A stretch of DNA of 64,000 bases from Krasilnikovia cinnamomea (GCF_004217545.1 NZ_SHKY01000001.1:4588001-4652000), one strand, 5' to 3'. Positions 33,261 to 42,767 are shown, numbered from the stretch's first letter. Notes: generated by a model from the sequence alone, not told the origin. Numbers and translations: made by a program.

Positions 33261-33619
33261 GAGTGGGCGTCCCGGTAGTAGGCGATCTTCTCCCGCAGGC
33301 GGGTGCGCTGGGACTGCAGGGTTGCGATGCGCTGGCGGACATCGCGGTCGTGCTCCTCAAGGAGGTCGATGCGTTCGGTGATGGTGTCCTCCGCGCGGCA
33401 CAGGTCGGCGAACTCACGCATCCGGTGGATCGGCATGCCGGTCTCCCGCAGGCAGCGCAGGACCTCCAGCAACCCGAGGTCATCGTCGCTGTACTGGCGT
33501 TGCCCGCCCGGCGTGCGGCCGACACCGGCCAGGAGCCCGATCCGCTCGTAGTAGCGCAAGGTGTCCAGGCTGAAGCCGGTCCGGTGGGCGGTCTCGCCGG
33601 GCGTGTAGGAGGACGACAT
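33257..33619 (-). CDS. MerR-family transcriptional regulator
   Basis: A 120-residue regulator with the N-terminal winged helix YTPGETAHRTGFSLDTLRYYERIGLLAGVGRTPGGQRQYSDDDL and a long C-terminal coiled coil (ERIDLLEEHDRDVRQRIATLQSQRTRLREKIAYY). It has no effector domain or metal-binding Cys, so it probably senses through a small C-terminal pocket. No clear ribosome site precedes the ATG. It is divergent from an aldo/keto reductase whose promoter carries a MerR-type operator. Confidence 0.9.
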   Translation of the reverse strand: MSSSYTPGETAHRTGFSLDTLRYYERIGLLAGVGRTPGGQRQYSDDDLGLLEVLRCLRETGMPIHRMREFADLCRAEDTITERIDLLEEHDRDVRQRIATLQSQRTRLREKIAYYRDAHS

Positions 33620-33655
33620 GGCATCGATTGTGCCGACGGTGTCCACATCGGGGTG

Positions 33656-33694
33656 TTGAAGAGTTCCGGCGCGGAACGGACCTGAAGTCTCCAA
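33656..33694. repeat. Dispersed hairpin repeat, copy 1 (imperfect)
   Basis: Left arm TTGAAGAGTTCCGG (33656-33669) and right arm CCTGAAGTCTCCAA (33681-33694) pair imperfectly. The same arm sequence recurs near 44.03 kb and, perfectly paired, at 46.78 kb. This copy lies between the MerR start and the operator/promoter of the aldo/keto reductase. Confidence 0.5.
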
Positions 33695-33701
33695 CGTTCG
33701 C

Positions 33702-33732
33702 TTGACCTGGAGCGCGCTCCAGGGACCACGAT
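33702..33732 (+). promoter_or_regulatory. MerR-type promoter/operator of the aldo/keto reductase gene
   Basis: A -35 element TTGACC (33702-33707) and a weak -10 CACGAT (33727-33732) are separated by 19 bp, the overlong spacing characteristic of MerR-activated promoters. An 18-bp perfect palindrome CCTGGAGCGCGCTCCAGG (33706-33723) fills the spacer. The gene's ATG begins at 33740, about 7 nt after the -10, so the transcript is predicted to be leaderless. Confidence 0.75.
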
Positions 33733-33739
33733 CGTCGGC

Positions 33740-34675
33740 ATGGCTGAGATCGTGCTCGGAGCGATGCTGTTCGGTACCCGGATCGGTGAGGCGGATTCCT
33801 TCGCCCTGCTCGACCGCTTCGTGCAGCGAGGTGGCCGGTGGATCGACACCGCGAACAACTACGCATTCTGGTTGCATCCCTCCGGCTTCGGTGGCCAGAG
33901 CGAACAGGTGATCGGCCGCTGGTTGGCGGCGCGCCCGGGGATGCGTGCGCGCATCCTGCTCAGCACCAAGGCCGGCGCGCAGCCCACGGACGCGACCCGT
34001 GGGTTGGACGCGCCGGAGGGCCTGACCCGTGCGGCGGTGGGCGCGGCCATGGGCGCGAGCCTGCGGCGGCTCGGCGTGGATCACGTGGACATGTACTGGG
34101 CGCACATCGAGGATCGGTCGGTGGAGCTGGCCGACACGGTGAGTGTCTTCGCGGAACTGGCGGCTGCGGGCAAGGTCCGTCGCCTCGGCGCGTCGAACAC
34201 TCCCGCCTGGCGGGTCGAGCGCGCCCGGGGCCTCGCCGCCGCGCGCGACGTCCCCGGCTGGACGGCCATGCAACTGCGCTATTCGTACGTGCAGCCGCGT
34301 CCTGGGGCGGCGTTGGAGGCGACGTCGCACCGGATGGTCTTCCCGGAGACGCTGGACTATGTGCGGGCTGACCCGGAGCTCGAGCTCTGGGCGTACTCGA
34401 CGCTGTTGAACGGGGGGTACAGCCGCGCGGATCGGCCGCTGGAGCAGGCCTACGACCATCCCGGCACGACCCGTCGCCTGGCGGCCCTCGCGGAGGTGGC
34501 CCGGGATCTGGGTGTCACCCGCAACCAGGTCGTGCTGGCGTGGCTGCTCGGCGGCGACCCGCCGGTCTTCCCGATCGTCGGCGCCAGCACCCTCGACCGG
34601 CTCGACGAGGTGATGGACGCGGCCGCCCTCACGCTCGATCCGGAGCTGCGGGCTCGGCTGGACGCGGCGCGGTAG
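33740..34675 (+). CDS. Aldo/keto reductase
   Basis: A 311-residue NADPH-dependent AKR with the TIM-barrel signatures: catalytic Asp in WIDTANNYAFW (the Tyr follows at YAFW), Lys in LLSTKAG, HVDMYWAHIEDR and the C-terminal PIVGASTLDRLDE cofactor loop. It reduces carbonyls of an unknown substrate. The gene is probably leaderless and controlled by the divergent MerR regulator, suggesting a detoxification switch. It converges on the glycosyltransferase gene with a 7-bp gap. Confidence 0.93.
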   Translation: MAEIVLGAMLFGTRIGEADSFALLDRFVQRGGRWIDTANNYAFWLHPSGFGGQSEQVIGRWLAARPGMRARILLSTKAGAQPTDATRGLDAPEGLTRAAVGAAMGASLRRLGVDHVDMYWAHIEDRSVELADTVSVFAELAAAGKVRRLGASNTPAWRVERARGLAAARDVPGWTAMQLRYSYVQPRPGAALEATSHRMVFPETLDYVRADPELELWAYSTLLNGGYSRADRPLEQAYDHPGTTRRLAALAEVARDLGVTRNQVVLAWLLGGDPPVFPIVGASTLDRLDEVMDAAALTLDPELRARLDAAR

Positions 34676-34682
34676 GGTGACC

Positions 34683-37259
34683 CTAGGTCAGGAAGTCCGA
34701 CAGCGCCCGGGCGGTGCGTTCGCCGTTGTGGTGAGTCACCGCGAACTCCCGTGACGCCGCGCCGGTCTTCGCCGCGTGGTCGCGGTCGTCGATCAGACTC
34801 TGCAGCGCGGTGGCCAGCGTGTCCGGGGTCGCCTCGACGATCGGCAGGTCCGCTCCGGCGACCGCCTTCACCCGGTCACTCAGGTACGCCACGACGACGC
34901 GCCCGGCCGCCATCGCCTCACACGACAGGGCACCGTACGCGCCGGTGGTGAACTGGTCGATGACCACGTCGGCGTCGTGGATCTGTTTCCGCATCTCGGC
35001 CCACTGCACCTGCTCGGCCAGCCGCAGCTCGATCGCGCCTCGGCGGTCCAGATCCTCCAGCACCGGCAGGACGCGATCGGTGCCCTTCGTCCAGCGGGCC
35101 GACGGGGCGAGCAGCACGACGGGACGGACCCGCTCCATCACCGGCCGGTCGCAGTACCAGGCGTCGACGTCGACGACCAGCGGCGTCCAGGTCGCCCAGG
35201 GCAGGTCGTCGAGCAGGTCGGGCGTTGTCACGTACACCGGTAAGCCGCTCTGCTCGGCCACCCGCCGGTTCCGTTCGGTGATGGCGGTGAGGTTCGCGAC
35301 CCGGTCCGGCTCGGCGTCCCGGAAGTGGGAGAACGGGTGCTCGGCGAGGTGCCGCGCCGGATCGCGCACCTCGGTGCCGTGCGCCAGCAACGCCACCTTG
35401 ATGCCCGCCGATGCCAGCATGGGCAGGTCGGCGCCGATGTGGTAGCCGTTGAGGCGGCCGAAGACCGGACGGAACGCCTCGGCGAGCAGATGGGTGTACC
35501 GGCGCCGGATGCGCCGTACCTGTTCGACCTGCAGCTCGGGCTGGTTCAGCTGCGCGTCGTCGAGGTAGACGTCGGCCGGGAAGCAGCGGTCCTGCGCAGA
35601 CCGGTACATGAAGACCTCGGCGGAGACGTCGTCGCGCAGGCGGCACACCGCCTGCGCGAAGCCGGCGGCCTGCCCCGCGTAGTTGGCGGGCCCGACGCCC
35701 AGCCGGGTCCCGGTGCTCGCCAGTGGGCGCCAGCCCCGGGTGGCCGGATCGGTCTGGGCCGGTGTCTCGGCGCTCTCGCGCACCGTCCAGGACACCGTCG
35801 GGCGGGTGGTTTCGGGGGTGCGCGGAGCGATGTGCCGGTACAGCTGCACCAGCCCGCCGCTCTGATGCTCCCAGGACAGGTCCCGGAGCACGTCCTCGGT
35901 GATCCGTGCGGCCAGGGCGGCGCGCCCGGCGTGGGCACGCGAGACGGCTTCGGCGAAGCTCCGCTCGTCCTCGGCGGTGAACACCTCACCGAAGCCGTGC
36001 TGCCGTACGAAGTCGCCCACGACTCGGATGTCGCTGACAACCAGGGGCAGCCGGGCGTGCAGATACTCGGGCACCTTGGTGGGTAGGGAGACCTCGCAGT
36101 TGGGGGTGTGTCTGAAGCAGACGATCCCCAGGTCCGCCGAGGCCAGGTAGTCGGGCACGAGGTGCTGGGCGACGTACGGCACCACGTGCACCCGGTCGCG
36201 CACGCCCCGCTCGACGGCGTCGCCCAGCAGCGCCCGCAGTTCCGCGTTGTGGCGGTTGGCCACGATCGCCAGGTGGAAGCCGGGCAGGGCGGGCAGGGCG
36301 CGGATCGCCGTGCCCAGTCCGCGTTCGGGGCCGATCCAGCCGGCGTACACCAGCAGCGGCACTCCGGCGCCGAGGCCCGCGGCCTGCCGCACCGACACGG
36401 CCGTGTCGCCAGCGCCGATCACCTCCTGGATCGGGGCGTTCCGTACGACCAGCGGTGCCTGCGCCAGGTCGTACGCTTCGCGCAGCAGTTCCGCCAGCTG
36501 GGGTGAGACCGTGACCACGGCGTCGGCGCGGTGGATGAATTCGCGTTCCATCGCCGGGAAGCCGTGTGCATGCTGTGGCCGGGTCCATTCGAACCCCCGG
36601 ACGTACTCGTGCGCGTCGTAGAGCCAGTTCACCCGGTGTCCGCCACGGCGCAGCCGGACGACGGCCTGGGCGGCCGTGCTGATCGTGGTGATGTCGTTGG
36701 CGTGGATGACGTCCGGCGCCAGGTCCACCAGTACCGGTACGAACGCGAGATCGCGGTCCACCTGTTCGGGTACGTCCCGGCGCCAGTCGCCGGTCGCGGC
36801 ACCGGCGGCGGAGATCCGGTCCTCCTCCCACCGCCACAGCCGGTTGCGCAGGCGGTAGACGTCGTGGCGCATTCTCATCCACGCCCGGCGGCTCGGATTC
36901 AGCCAGGTGGCGGTATCCGCCGCCAGCCGCGTCTCCTGGCGCAACCGCCAGGCGTCGTGCGCGCCCCGGTAGCGGTTGAGCGCGTTCCGGTCGGGCAGGC
37001 CGGCCTGGGTCAACCGGCAGCGCATGTTGCGGCCCTGGCGCCGGCGATACTGCCGGTAGTTGTCCAGCACGGGCAGCCGGAGGACCTTCACCGGCCCCAT
37101 CATGGATTCTTCCCGTTGCTTCGACAGGCTGCGCCCGACCACGGTGACGTCCCAGCCGTCGCGGGCCGCGGCGATGGCGGCCTTCTGGACCCGCGAGTCG
37201 CCGGTGATGTTGTTGGCGACGATCACGGCCAGGCGCGGCGCGGTGCGGAAGCCGTTCAA
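34683..37259 (-). CDS. Two-domain glycosyltransferase (tandem GT4-like)
   Basis: An 858-residue protein with two GT-B domains. The first (about 1-450) begins RLAVIVANNITGDSRVQKAA and has LYDAHEYVRGF, LLVYAGWIGPERGL and CEVSLPTKVPEYLHARLPLVVSD. After a linker, the second (about 480-858) begins near RLGVGPANYAGQAAGFAQ and ends with DQFTTGAYGALSCEAMAAGRVVVAYL. The first domain is clearly related to the 531-residue glycosyltransferase at 39.8 kb. The TTG at 37259 has GAAGG upstream; an in-frame TTG 22 codons earlier lacks one. Probably builds an exported or wall glycan using sugars made by the divergent operon. Confidence 0.85.
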   Translation of the reverse strand: MNGFRTAPRLAVIVANNITGDSRVQKAAIAAARDGWDVTVVGRSLSKQREESMMGPVKVLRLPVLDNYRQYRRRQGRNMRCRLTQAGLPDRNALNRYRGAHDAWRLRQETRLAADTATWLNPSRRAWMRMRHDVYRLRNRLWRWEEDRISAAGAATGDWRRDVPEQVDRDLAFVPVLVDLAPDVIHANDITTISTAAQAVVRLRRGGHRVNWLYDAHEYVRGFEWTRPQHAHGFPAMEREFIHRADAVVTVSPQLAELLREAYDLAQAPLVVRNAPIQEVIGAGDTAVSVRQAAGLGAGVPLLVYAGWIGPERGLGTAIRALPALPGFHLAIVANRHNAELRALLGDAVERGVRDRVHVVPYVAQHLVPDYLASADLGIVCFRHTPNCEVSLPTKVPEYLHARLPLVVSDIRVVGDFVRQHGFGEVFTAEDERSFAEAVSRAHAGRAALAARITEDVLRDLSWEHQSGGLVQLYRHIAPRTPETTRPTVSWTVRESAETPAQTDPATRGWRPLASTGTRLGVGPANYAGQAAGFAQAVCRLRDDVSAEVFMYRSAQDRCFPADVYLDDAQLNQPELQVEQVRRIRRRYTHLLAEAFRPVFGRLNGYHIGADLPMLASAGIKVALLAHGTEVRDPARHLAEHPFSHFRDAEPDRVANLTAITERNRRVAEQSGLPVYVTTPDLLDDLPWATWTPLVVDVDAWYCDRPVMERVRPVVLLAPSARWTKGTDRVLPVLEDLDRRGAIELRLAEQVQWAEMRKQIHDADVVIDQFTTGAYGALSCEAMAAGRVVVAYLSDRVKAVAGADLPIVEATPDTLATALQSLIDDRDHAAKTGAASREFAVTHHNGERTARALSDFLT

Positions 37260-37554
37260 TGAATGCTGCCTTCGGTGAGATCCGGGCGGGAACGTCGACG
37301 GGGCTCCCCGATGTCCAGACTTCAACGACCGACCCGCGAGCGCGGGTGCGGCGGGGCGACTTCCCCCGTTCGAGGCGCAGAACTGCCCGGCCGTTCCGTA
37401 CCTGGGGTCCGACGCGTCCTGGTGCGCGGCCGGCTCCGGATCTCAACGACCCTCGGGTCGTTGGTTTCAGTAGCGTCTGCCGGATTCTCCGCGGTGCGCG
37501 CTTTCCACCATCAGCACCGTCGCGTGGACGGTGAGCTTCGACAGGAAGGGTGCC

Positions 37555-38655
37555 ATGTCTGGGGCCTTTGAACCGATCCCGGCCGCGCGGCCGGTGATCG
37601 GTGAGCGGGAGATCGAGGCTGCCGTTCGGGTGTTGCGCTCGGGGATGGTGGTGCAGGGGCCCGAGGTGGCGGCGTTCGAGGAGGAATTCTCCGAGGTGGT
37701 CGGGGGCCGGCACTGCGTGGCAGTGAACTCGGGGACCTCGGCGCTGTATCTGTGCCTGCTGGGGTTGGGTGTGGGTCCCGGTGACGAGGTGGTGGTGCCG
37801 TCGTTCTCCTTCGCGGCGACGGCGAACGCGGTGCGGCTGGTGGGTGCGGAACCGGTGTTCGCCGATATCGAGGCGGACAGCTTCTGCCTGGACCCGGCGG
37901 CGGTGGCCGCGGCGGTGACGGCGCGGACGGTGGCGATCCTTCCGGTGCATCTGTACGGGCATCCCGCCGCGATGGACCAGATCATGCCGATCGCGCAACG
38001 GCATGGGCTGGCGGTGGTGGAGGACGCGTGTCAGGCGCACGCGGCGGCGTTGCATGGACGTCCGGTGGGGACGTTCGGGGACGCGGGGTGTTTCAGCTTC
38101 TATCCGACGAAGAACATGCACTCGCTGGAGGGCGGAATGGTCGCCACCGGCGATGCCGACCTGGCCCGCCGGTTGCGATTGTTGCGGAATCAGGGGATGG
38201 AGCAGCGGTACGCCAACGAGATCGTCGGTGCGAACGTCCGGTTGACGGATGTGGCCGCCGCGATCGGGCGGGAGCAGTTGCGGCAGTTGCCGCAGTGGAC
38301 GCGGCAGCGGCGGGCGCACGCGAAGTTCTTCGACGCCACGCTGACCGCGGTGGCGACCCCGCCGGTGGCGGACGGGGTGTCGCACGTCTATCACCAGTAC
38401 ACGGTGCGGGTCGACGGTGACCGCGACGCGGTCGCGCAGGAGTTGCGGGAGCGGGGGGTGGGCACGGGGGTGTACTACCCGACGCCGATCCACCGGTTGC
38501 GGCCGTTCCGGGACTCGCCGGGGGTGCGAGGGGAGTTGCCGGAGACCGAGCGGGCGGCGCGGCAGGTGTTGTCGTTGCCGGTGTTCCCGTCGTTGACGCA
38601 GGCCGAGCTGGAGCGGATCGCGGTGGCGGTCAACGCGGTGCGGGTGGCGGCGTGA
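37555..38655 (+). CDS. DegT/DnrJ/EryC1 sugar aminotransferase
   Basis: A 366-residue PLP aminotransferase. It shows GPEVAAFEEEFSEVVGGRHCVAVNSGTSAL, VPSFSFAATANAV, VEDACQAHAA and the PLP lysine in FSFYPTKNMHSLEGGMV. This version of the motif resembles WbpE/WlbC, which convert UDP-3-keto-GlcNAcA to UDP-3-amino-GlcNAcA. GGAAGG precedes the ATG. Its stop overlaps the Gfo/Idh start (GTGA), the expected partner that makes the 3-keto substrate. Confidence 0.92.
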   Translation: MSGAFEPIPAARPVIGEREIEAAVRVLRSGMVVQGPEVAAFEEEFSEVVGGRHCVAVNSGTSALYLCLLGLGVGPGDEVVVPSFSFAATANAVRLVGAEPVFADIEADSFCLDPAAVAAAVTARTVAILPVHLYGHPAAMDQIMPIAQRHGLAVVEDACQAHAAALHGRPVGTFGDAGCFSFYPTKNMHSLEGGMVATGDADLARRLRLLRNQGMEQRYANEIVGANVRLTDVAAAIGREQLRQLPQWTRQRRAHAKFFDATLTAVATPPVADGVSHVYHQYTVRVDGDRDAVAQELRERGVGTGVYYPTPIHRLRPFRDSPGVRGELPETERAARQVLSLPVFPSLTQAELERIAVAVNAVRVAA

Positions 38656-39734
38656 GGGCGGGCGGGCGCCGGCTGCGGGCCGGGCTGATCGGGCTGGGCG
38701 CGATGGGCCGCAATCACGCGCGGGTGCTGGCGGGGTTGGACGGGGTGGACTTCGTCGGGGTACAGGACCCGGCCGGTGACCCGGGCGGGACTCTGCCGGT
38801 GCCGGTGGTGACCGATCTGGCGGACCTGCTCGCGCTGGGGCTGGACTATGCGGTGGTGGCCTGCCCGACGGCGTGGCACGAGCAGGTCGGGTTGGAGCTG
38901 GCCGGCCACGGGGTGTGCGCGCTGATCGAGAAGCCGCTGGCGTTGTCGGTGGGGGAGGCCCGGCACCTGGTCGAGGCGTTCGAGTCGCGCGGGCTGGTCG
39001 CCGGGGTGGGGCACATCGAGCGGTACAACCCGGCGTTGCGCAGCCTGCAGACCCGGCTGGAGGCCAGCGAACTGGGTGAGGTTTTCCAGGTGGTCACCCG
39101 CCGGCAGGGCCCGTACCCGCACCGGATCTCCGACGTGGGGGTGGTGCTGGACCTGGCCACCCACGACATCGACCTCACCGGCTGGGTCACCGGTCAGCCG
39201 TACGTGTCGATCGCGGCGCGGACCGCGTCGCGCAGTGGCCGCCCGCACGAGGACATGCTGGCCGCGGTCGGGCAGCTCGCCGACGGTGCCGTGGTCAACC
39301 ACCTGGTCAACTGGCTGAGCCCGCTCAAGGAACGCTCGACCGTGGTCACCGGCGACCGGGGCTGCTACGTAGCGGACACGCTGACCGCTGACCTGACGTT
39401 CTACGCCAACGCCGCGATCGACACTGAGTGGGAGGCCCTGCGTACCTTCGTCGGGGTCTCCCAGGGCGACATGATCCGCTATGCCATCCCCAAACGCGAA
39501 CCACTGCTGGTCGAACACGAGATGTTCCGCGACGCGGTCGATGGCAAACAGACCGGCATCGTCTCGCTGCGCGAAGGTCTGCGCACCGTCGAGGTCGCCG
39601 CCGCGGTCCTGACCTCCGCACACCAGGGCGCCACGGTGCCCGTTCCACCCGCCGACCCCGCCACCCGCCACCCGCGACAGCGCACTCCCGGCCACCCCCT
39701 CGCCCAGGACACGGCCACCTTGGCCGACGAATAG
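38652..39734 (+). CDS. Gfo/Idh/MocA-family sugar dehydrogenase
   Basis: A 360-residue NAD-dependent oxidoreductase with the Rossmann loop GLIGLGAMGRNHARVL, the catalytic Lys motif LIEKPLALSVGEA and VGHIERYNPALRSL. The last resembles WbpB/WlbA-type UDP-GlcNAcA 3-dehydrogenases. GTG start overlaps the aminotransferase stop. Together the two enzymes would exchange the 3-hydroxyl for an amine. Confidence 0.9.
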   Translation: MRAGGRRLRAGLIGLGAMGRNHARVLAGLDGVDFVGVQDPAGDPGGTLPVPVVTDLADLLALGLDYAVVACPTAWHEQVGLELAGHGVCALIEKPLALSVGEARHLVEAFESRGLVAGVGHIERYNPALRSLQTRLEASELGEVFQVVTRRQGPYPHRISDVGVVLDLATHDIDLTGWVTGQPYVSIAARTASRSGRPHEDMLAAVGQLADGAVVNHLVNWLSPLKERSTVVTGDRGCYVADTLTADLTFYANAAIDTEWEALRTFVGVSQGDMIRYAIPKREPLLVEHEMFRDAVDGKQTGIVSLREGLRTVEVAAAVLTSAHQGATVPVPPADPATRHPRQRTPGHPLAQDTATLADE

Positions 39735-39834
39735 ACGCCGGAGCGGTTCGGCGCGGCCAACGTCCACCGCGTTTGGGGTAAAACGAGTACATCAGACGAA
39801 TTGGGGCGCTCGCGCCCACGACGGAGGGCGAGTT

Positions 39835-41430
39835 ATGGCGATCGATGACGTGGCCGGCGCGGGCCACCGCGGTCGGGTGGTCATGCTGGTTGACAACGGC
39901 GTCAAGGGCGACTCCCGGGTACAGAAGACCGCCCGCTCCGCCGCCGAGGCCGGCTGGGACGTCATCCTGCTGGGCCGATCGTCGAACGCCTCGCCGCACA
40001 CCTGGTCACTGGGCGCCGCGCAGGTCCGCCTGCTGCCCGTACCCCGCACCCCGAACGTAGGTGCCCGGGCATGCCGTCGGCGGTTGCTGCGGTCACCGCT
40101 GGCCTATCCGCCGACCGGCATCGCCGAATGCCGGGTCCGGCAGGTGGGCGCCTGGAAGGCCGACATCACCATCCGACGTGCCGTGGGCATCGCCGAGGGG
40201 ACGCACTCCGGCGCTCGGCGTGCCCTGCTGGGCGCCGAGACCCGGCTCGCCAGGATCGCGGGCCGCTGGGTCGCGTACCGGCAAGGGCAGCTCATCCGGG
40301 CGCAGACGCGCCTCGCCGACTTCGACACCCCCAAGGGGCGGCTCTACACGGCCTTCTGGCTGCGGCTCCTGGGCGACCGCGCCTGGCGGATGCTGGAGCC
40401 GCGGCTGTGGGACTTCGAGCTGACCTACGGCCCGGTGATCGACAAACTCAAGCCTGACCTGATCCACGCCAACGACTTCGCCATGCTCGGCGTCGGTGCT
40501 CGCGCCAAGATCCGGGCACGGGCGAAGGGCCGGTCGGTGAAGCTGGTCTGGGACGCCCACGAGTACCTTGCGGGCCTCCTGCCCCGGCGCAACGACCACC
40601 GCTGGCTGCCGGCCAATCTGTCCGCCGAGCGCGAGTACGTGCCGTACGCGGACGCCACCATCACCGTCTCCACCGGCCTCGCCGAGCTGTTGCAGCAGCA
40701 GTACCAGCTCCCGCAACTCCCGGCCGTGGTGCTCAACGCGCCGGCCCAGGATCACGTGCCGCCCGGCGACCACGAGGTGCCCGATCTGCGCGCCCGGTGC
40801 CGCGTCGGCCCGGACACCCCGTTGCTGGTCTACAGCGGAGCGGCCGCCGCGCAACGCGGCCTGCGGGTGATGGTCGAGGCCCTGCCGGAGCTGGACGGGG
40901 CGCACGTCGCCTTCGTCGTCAGCAACCGCACCAGCCCTTTCATCGCCACGCTGCGGCAGCGGGCCGGTGAGCTGGGCGTCGCGGACCGGGTCCACGTCCT
41001 GTCCTACGTACCGCACTGGCACGTCGTGCGGTTGCTGTCCGGCGCCGACGTCGGCGTGATCCCGATCCATCACTGCGCCAACCATGAGATCGCCCTCATC
41101 ACCAAGTACTTCGAGTACTCCCACGCCCGCCTGCCGATCGTCGTCAGCGACATGCGCGTCATGGCCGAGACGACCCGGCAGACCGGCAACGGGGAGGTGT
41201 TCCGGGCCGAGGACGTCGCGGACTTCACCCGCGCGGTACGCGCCGTCCTGGCCGACCCGGCCCGCTACCGGGCGGCGTACGACCGGCCCGGGCTGCTGGA
41301 GAACTGGACCTGGCAGGCCCAGGCGCGCGTCCTCGACGAGGTGTACGAGCGCGTCGTACCCCGCGACGCCACCGCCGCGCCCGCGGCCCGCACCGGGCGC
41401 GCCGACGCCCCGGCGCAGTCGCTGGCCTGA
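39835..41430 (+). CDS. Glycosyltransferase (GT4-like)
   Basis: A 531-residue GT-B enzyme. The N-terminal domain starts VVMLVDNGVKGDSRVQKTARSAAEAGWDVILLGRS, with IHANDFAMLG and WDAHEYLAG. The C-terminal nucleotide-sugar domain has LVYSGAAAAQRGLRVMVEAL and EIALITKYFEYSHARLPIVVSDMR, with the donor Glu in KYFEY. It is a paralogue of the first domain of the tandem transferase at 34.7-37.3 kb. GGAGG sits 7 nt before the ATG. The C-terminal 25 residues are Ala/Pro-rich. Confidence 0.9.
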   Translation: MAIDDVAGAGHRGRVVMLVDNGVKGDSRVQKTARSAAEAGWDVILLGRSSNASPHTWSLGAAQVRLLPVPRTPNVGARACRRRLLRSPLAYPPTGIAECRVRQVGAWKADITIRRAVGIAEGTHSGARRALLGAETRLARIAGRWVAYRQGQLIRAQTRLADFDTPKGRLYTAFWLRLLGDRAWRMLEPRLWDFELTYGPVIDKLKPDLIHANDFAMLGVGARAKIRARAKGRSVKLVWDAHEYLAGLLPRRNDHRWLPANLSAEREYVPYADATITVSTGLAELLQQQYQLPQLPAVVLNAPAQDHVPPGDHEVPDLRARCRVGPDTPLLVYSGAAAAQRGLRVMVEALPELDGAHVAFVVSNRTSPFIATLRQRAGELGVADRVHVLSYVPHWHVVRLLSGADVGVIPIHHCANHEIALITKYFEYSHARLPIVVSDMRVMAETTRQTGNGEVFRAEDVADFTRAVRAVLADPARYRAAYDRPGLLENWTWQAQARVLDEVYERVVPRDATAAPAARTGRADAPAQSLA

Positions 41431-41464
41431 GCGCGCAACCTGCCCCGAAGGAGAGATGGAGTAC

Positions 41465-42748
41465 ATGAAGATCTGTGTCGTTGCCCTCGGCAAGATCGGT
41501 CTGCCGTTGGCCGTGCAGTTCGCCGGCAAGGGCCACCAGGTGGTGGGCGCCGACGTGTCCGAGCGGACCGTACGGATGGTCAACGACGGGGTCGTGCCGT
41601 TTCCCGGCGAGGCCGACCTGGACGTGCGGCTGAAGGAGGCGGTGGTGACCGGCCTGCTGCGGGCCACCACCGACACCACCGCCGCGGTCGCCGACGCAGA
41701 CGTGGTCGTGCTGGTGGTGCCGCTGTTCGTGGACGGCGACGGGCGGCCAGAGTTCGGGTGGATGGACGAGGCGACCCGGGCCGTCGCCGCGGGCCTGCGT
41801 CCCGGCACGCTGGTCAGCTACGAGACGACGCTGCCGGTCGGTACGACGCGCGGGCGCTGGGCGCCGATGCTGCGGGAGGGTTCCGGGCTGACCGCGGGGG
41901 AGGACTTCGATCTGGTGTTCAGCCCCGAGCGGGTGCTGACCGGCCGGGTCTTCGCCGACCTGCGCCGCTACCCGAAACTCGTGGGCGGCGTGAACCCGGC
42001 GTCGGCCCGTCGTGGGGTGGCGTTCTACGAGGCGGTGCTCGATTTCGACGACCGGCCCGACCTGGCCCGCCCCAACGGTGTCTGGGATCTGGGCTGCCCC
42101 GAGGCGGCCGAGCTGGCGAAGCTGGCGGAGACCACGTACCGCGATGTCAACATCGGGTTGGCGAACCAGTTCGCGCGCTTCGCCGGCACCGTCGGGGTGG
42201 ACATCGCCCGGGTGATCGAGGCCTGCAACACCCAGCCGTACAGCCACATCCACACGCCCGGCATCGCGGTGGGCGGGCACTGCATCCCGGTCTACCCCCG
42301 GCTGTACCTGTGGAACGACCCGTCCGCCACGGTGGTTCGCTCGGCCCGCGAGGCGAACGCCGCGATGCCCGCGTACGCGGTCGACCTGCTGGCCGCCGCG
42401 GCCGGTGACCTCAACGGCCTGGACGTGCTGGTGCTGGGAGCCGCCTACCGGGGTGGCGTGAAGGAGACCGCGTTCTCCGGGGTCTTCGCCACCGTGGCGG
42501 CGCTGCGCGGGCGCGGCGCGCGGCCCTACGTCAGCGATCCGATGTACACCGTCGACGAGCTCGAGGCGCTGGGGTTGCCCGCCCATCACGGTCAGCGGGT
42601 CAGTGCGGCCATGGTGCAGGCCGACCACCCCGAGTACCGCACGCTGAGCGCGACTCACCTGCCGGGCGTACGGGTCCTGGTCGACGGGCGCCGGGTCACC
42701 GACCCCGCCCTGTGGCCCGGTGTCCACCGGGTCGTGATCGGCGGCTGA
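41465..42748 (+). CDS. UDP-sugar 6-dehydrogenase (UDP-GlcNAc/ManNAc type)
   Basis: A 427-residue nucleotide-sugar dehydrogenase that oxidises C6 to a uronic acid in two NAD steps. It has the Rossmann start KICVVALGKIGLPLAVQFAGKGH, FSPERVLTGRVF, the helix AELAKLAETTYRDVNIGLANQFA and the catalytic Cys in GGHCIPVYPRLY. This is the WbpA/WecC subgroup. ATG 41465 is preferred because MK begins the fold; ATG three codons upstream is equally possible, with AAGGAG close by. It supplies the uronic acid for the 3-amino branch encoded upstream. Confidence 0.92.
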   Translation: MKICVVALGKIGLPLAVQFAGKGHQVVGADVSERTVRMVNDGVVPFPGEADLDVRLKEAVVTGLLRATTDTTAAVADADVVVLVVPLFVDGDGRPEFGWMDEATRAVAAGLRPGTLVSYETTLPVGTTRGRWAPMLREGSGLTAGEDFDLVFSPERVLTGRVFADLRRYPKLVGGVNPASARRGVAFYEAVLDFDDRPDLARPNGVWDLGCPEAAELAKLAETTYRDVNIGLANQFARFAGTVGVDIARVIEACNTQPYSHIHTPGIAVGGHCIPVYPRLYLWNDPSATVVRSAREANAAMPAYAVDLLAAAAGDLNGLDVLVLGAAYRGGVKETAFSGVFATVAALRGRGARPYVSDPMYTVDELEALGLPAHHGQRVSAAMVQADHPEYRTLSATHLPGVRVLVDGRRVTDPALWPGVHRVVIGG

Positions 42749-42767
42749 CCGCCCCGGTCGCCGCCCG

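Noticed and set aside
33042..33619. Integrated plasmid or prophage indicated by the AlpA/excisionase-like gene
   Set aside because: No integrase, replication protein or attachment-site repeats were seen nearby; the gene is coupled to a MerR regulator.
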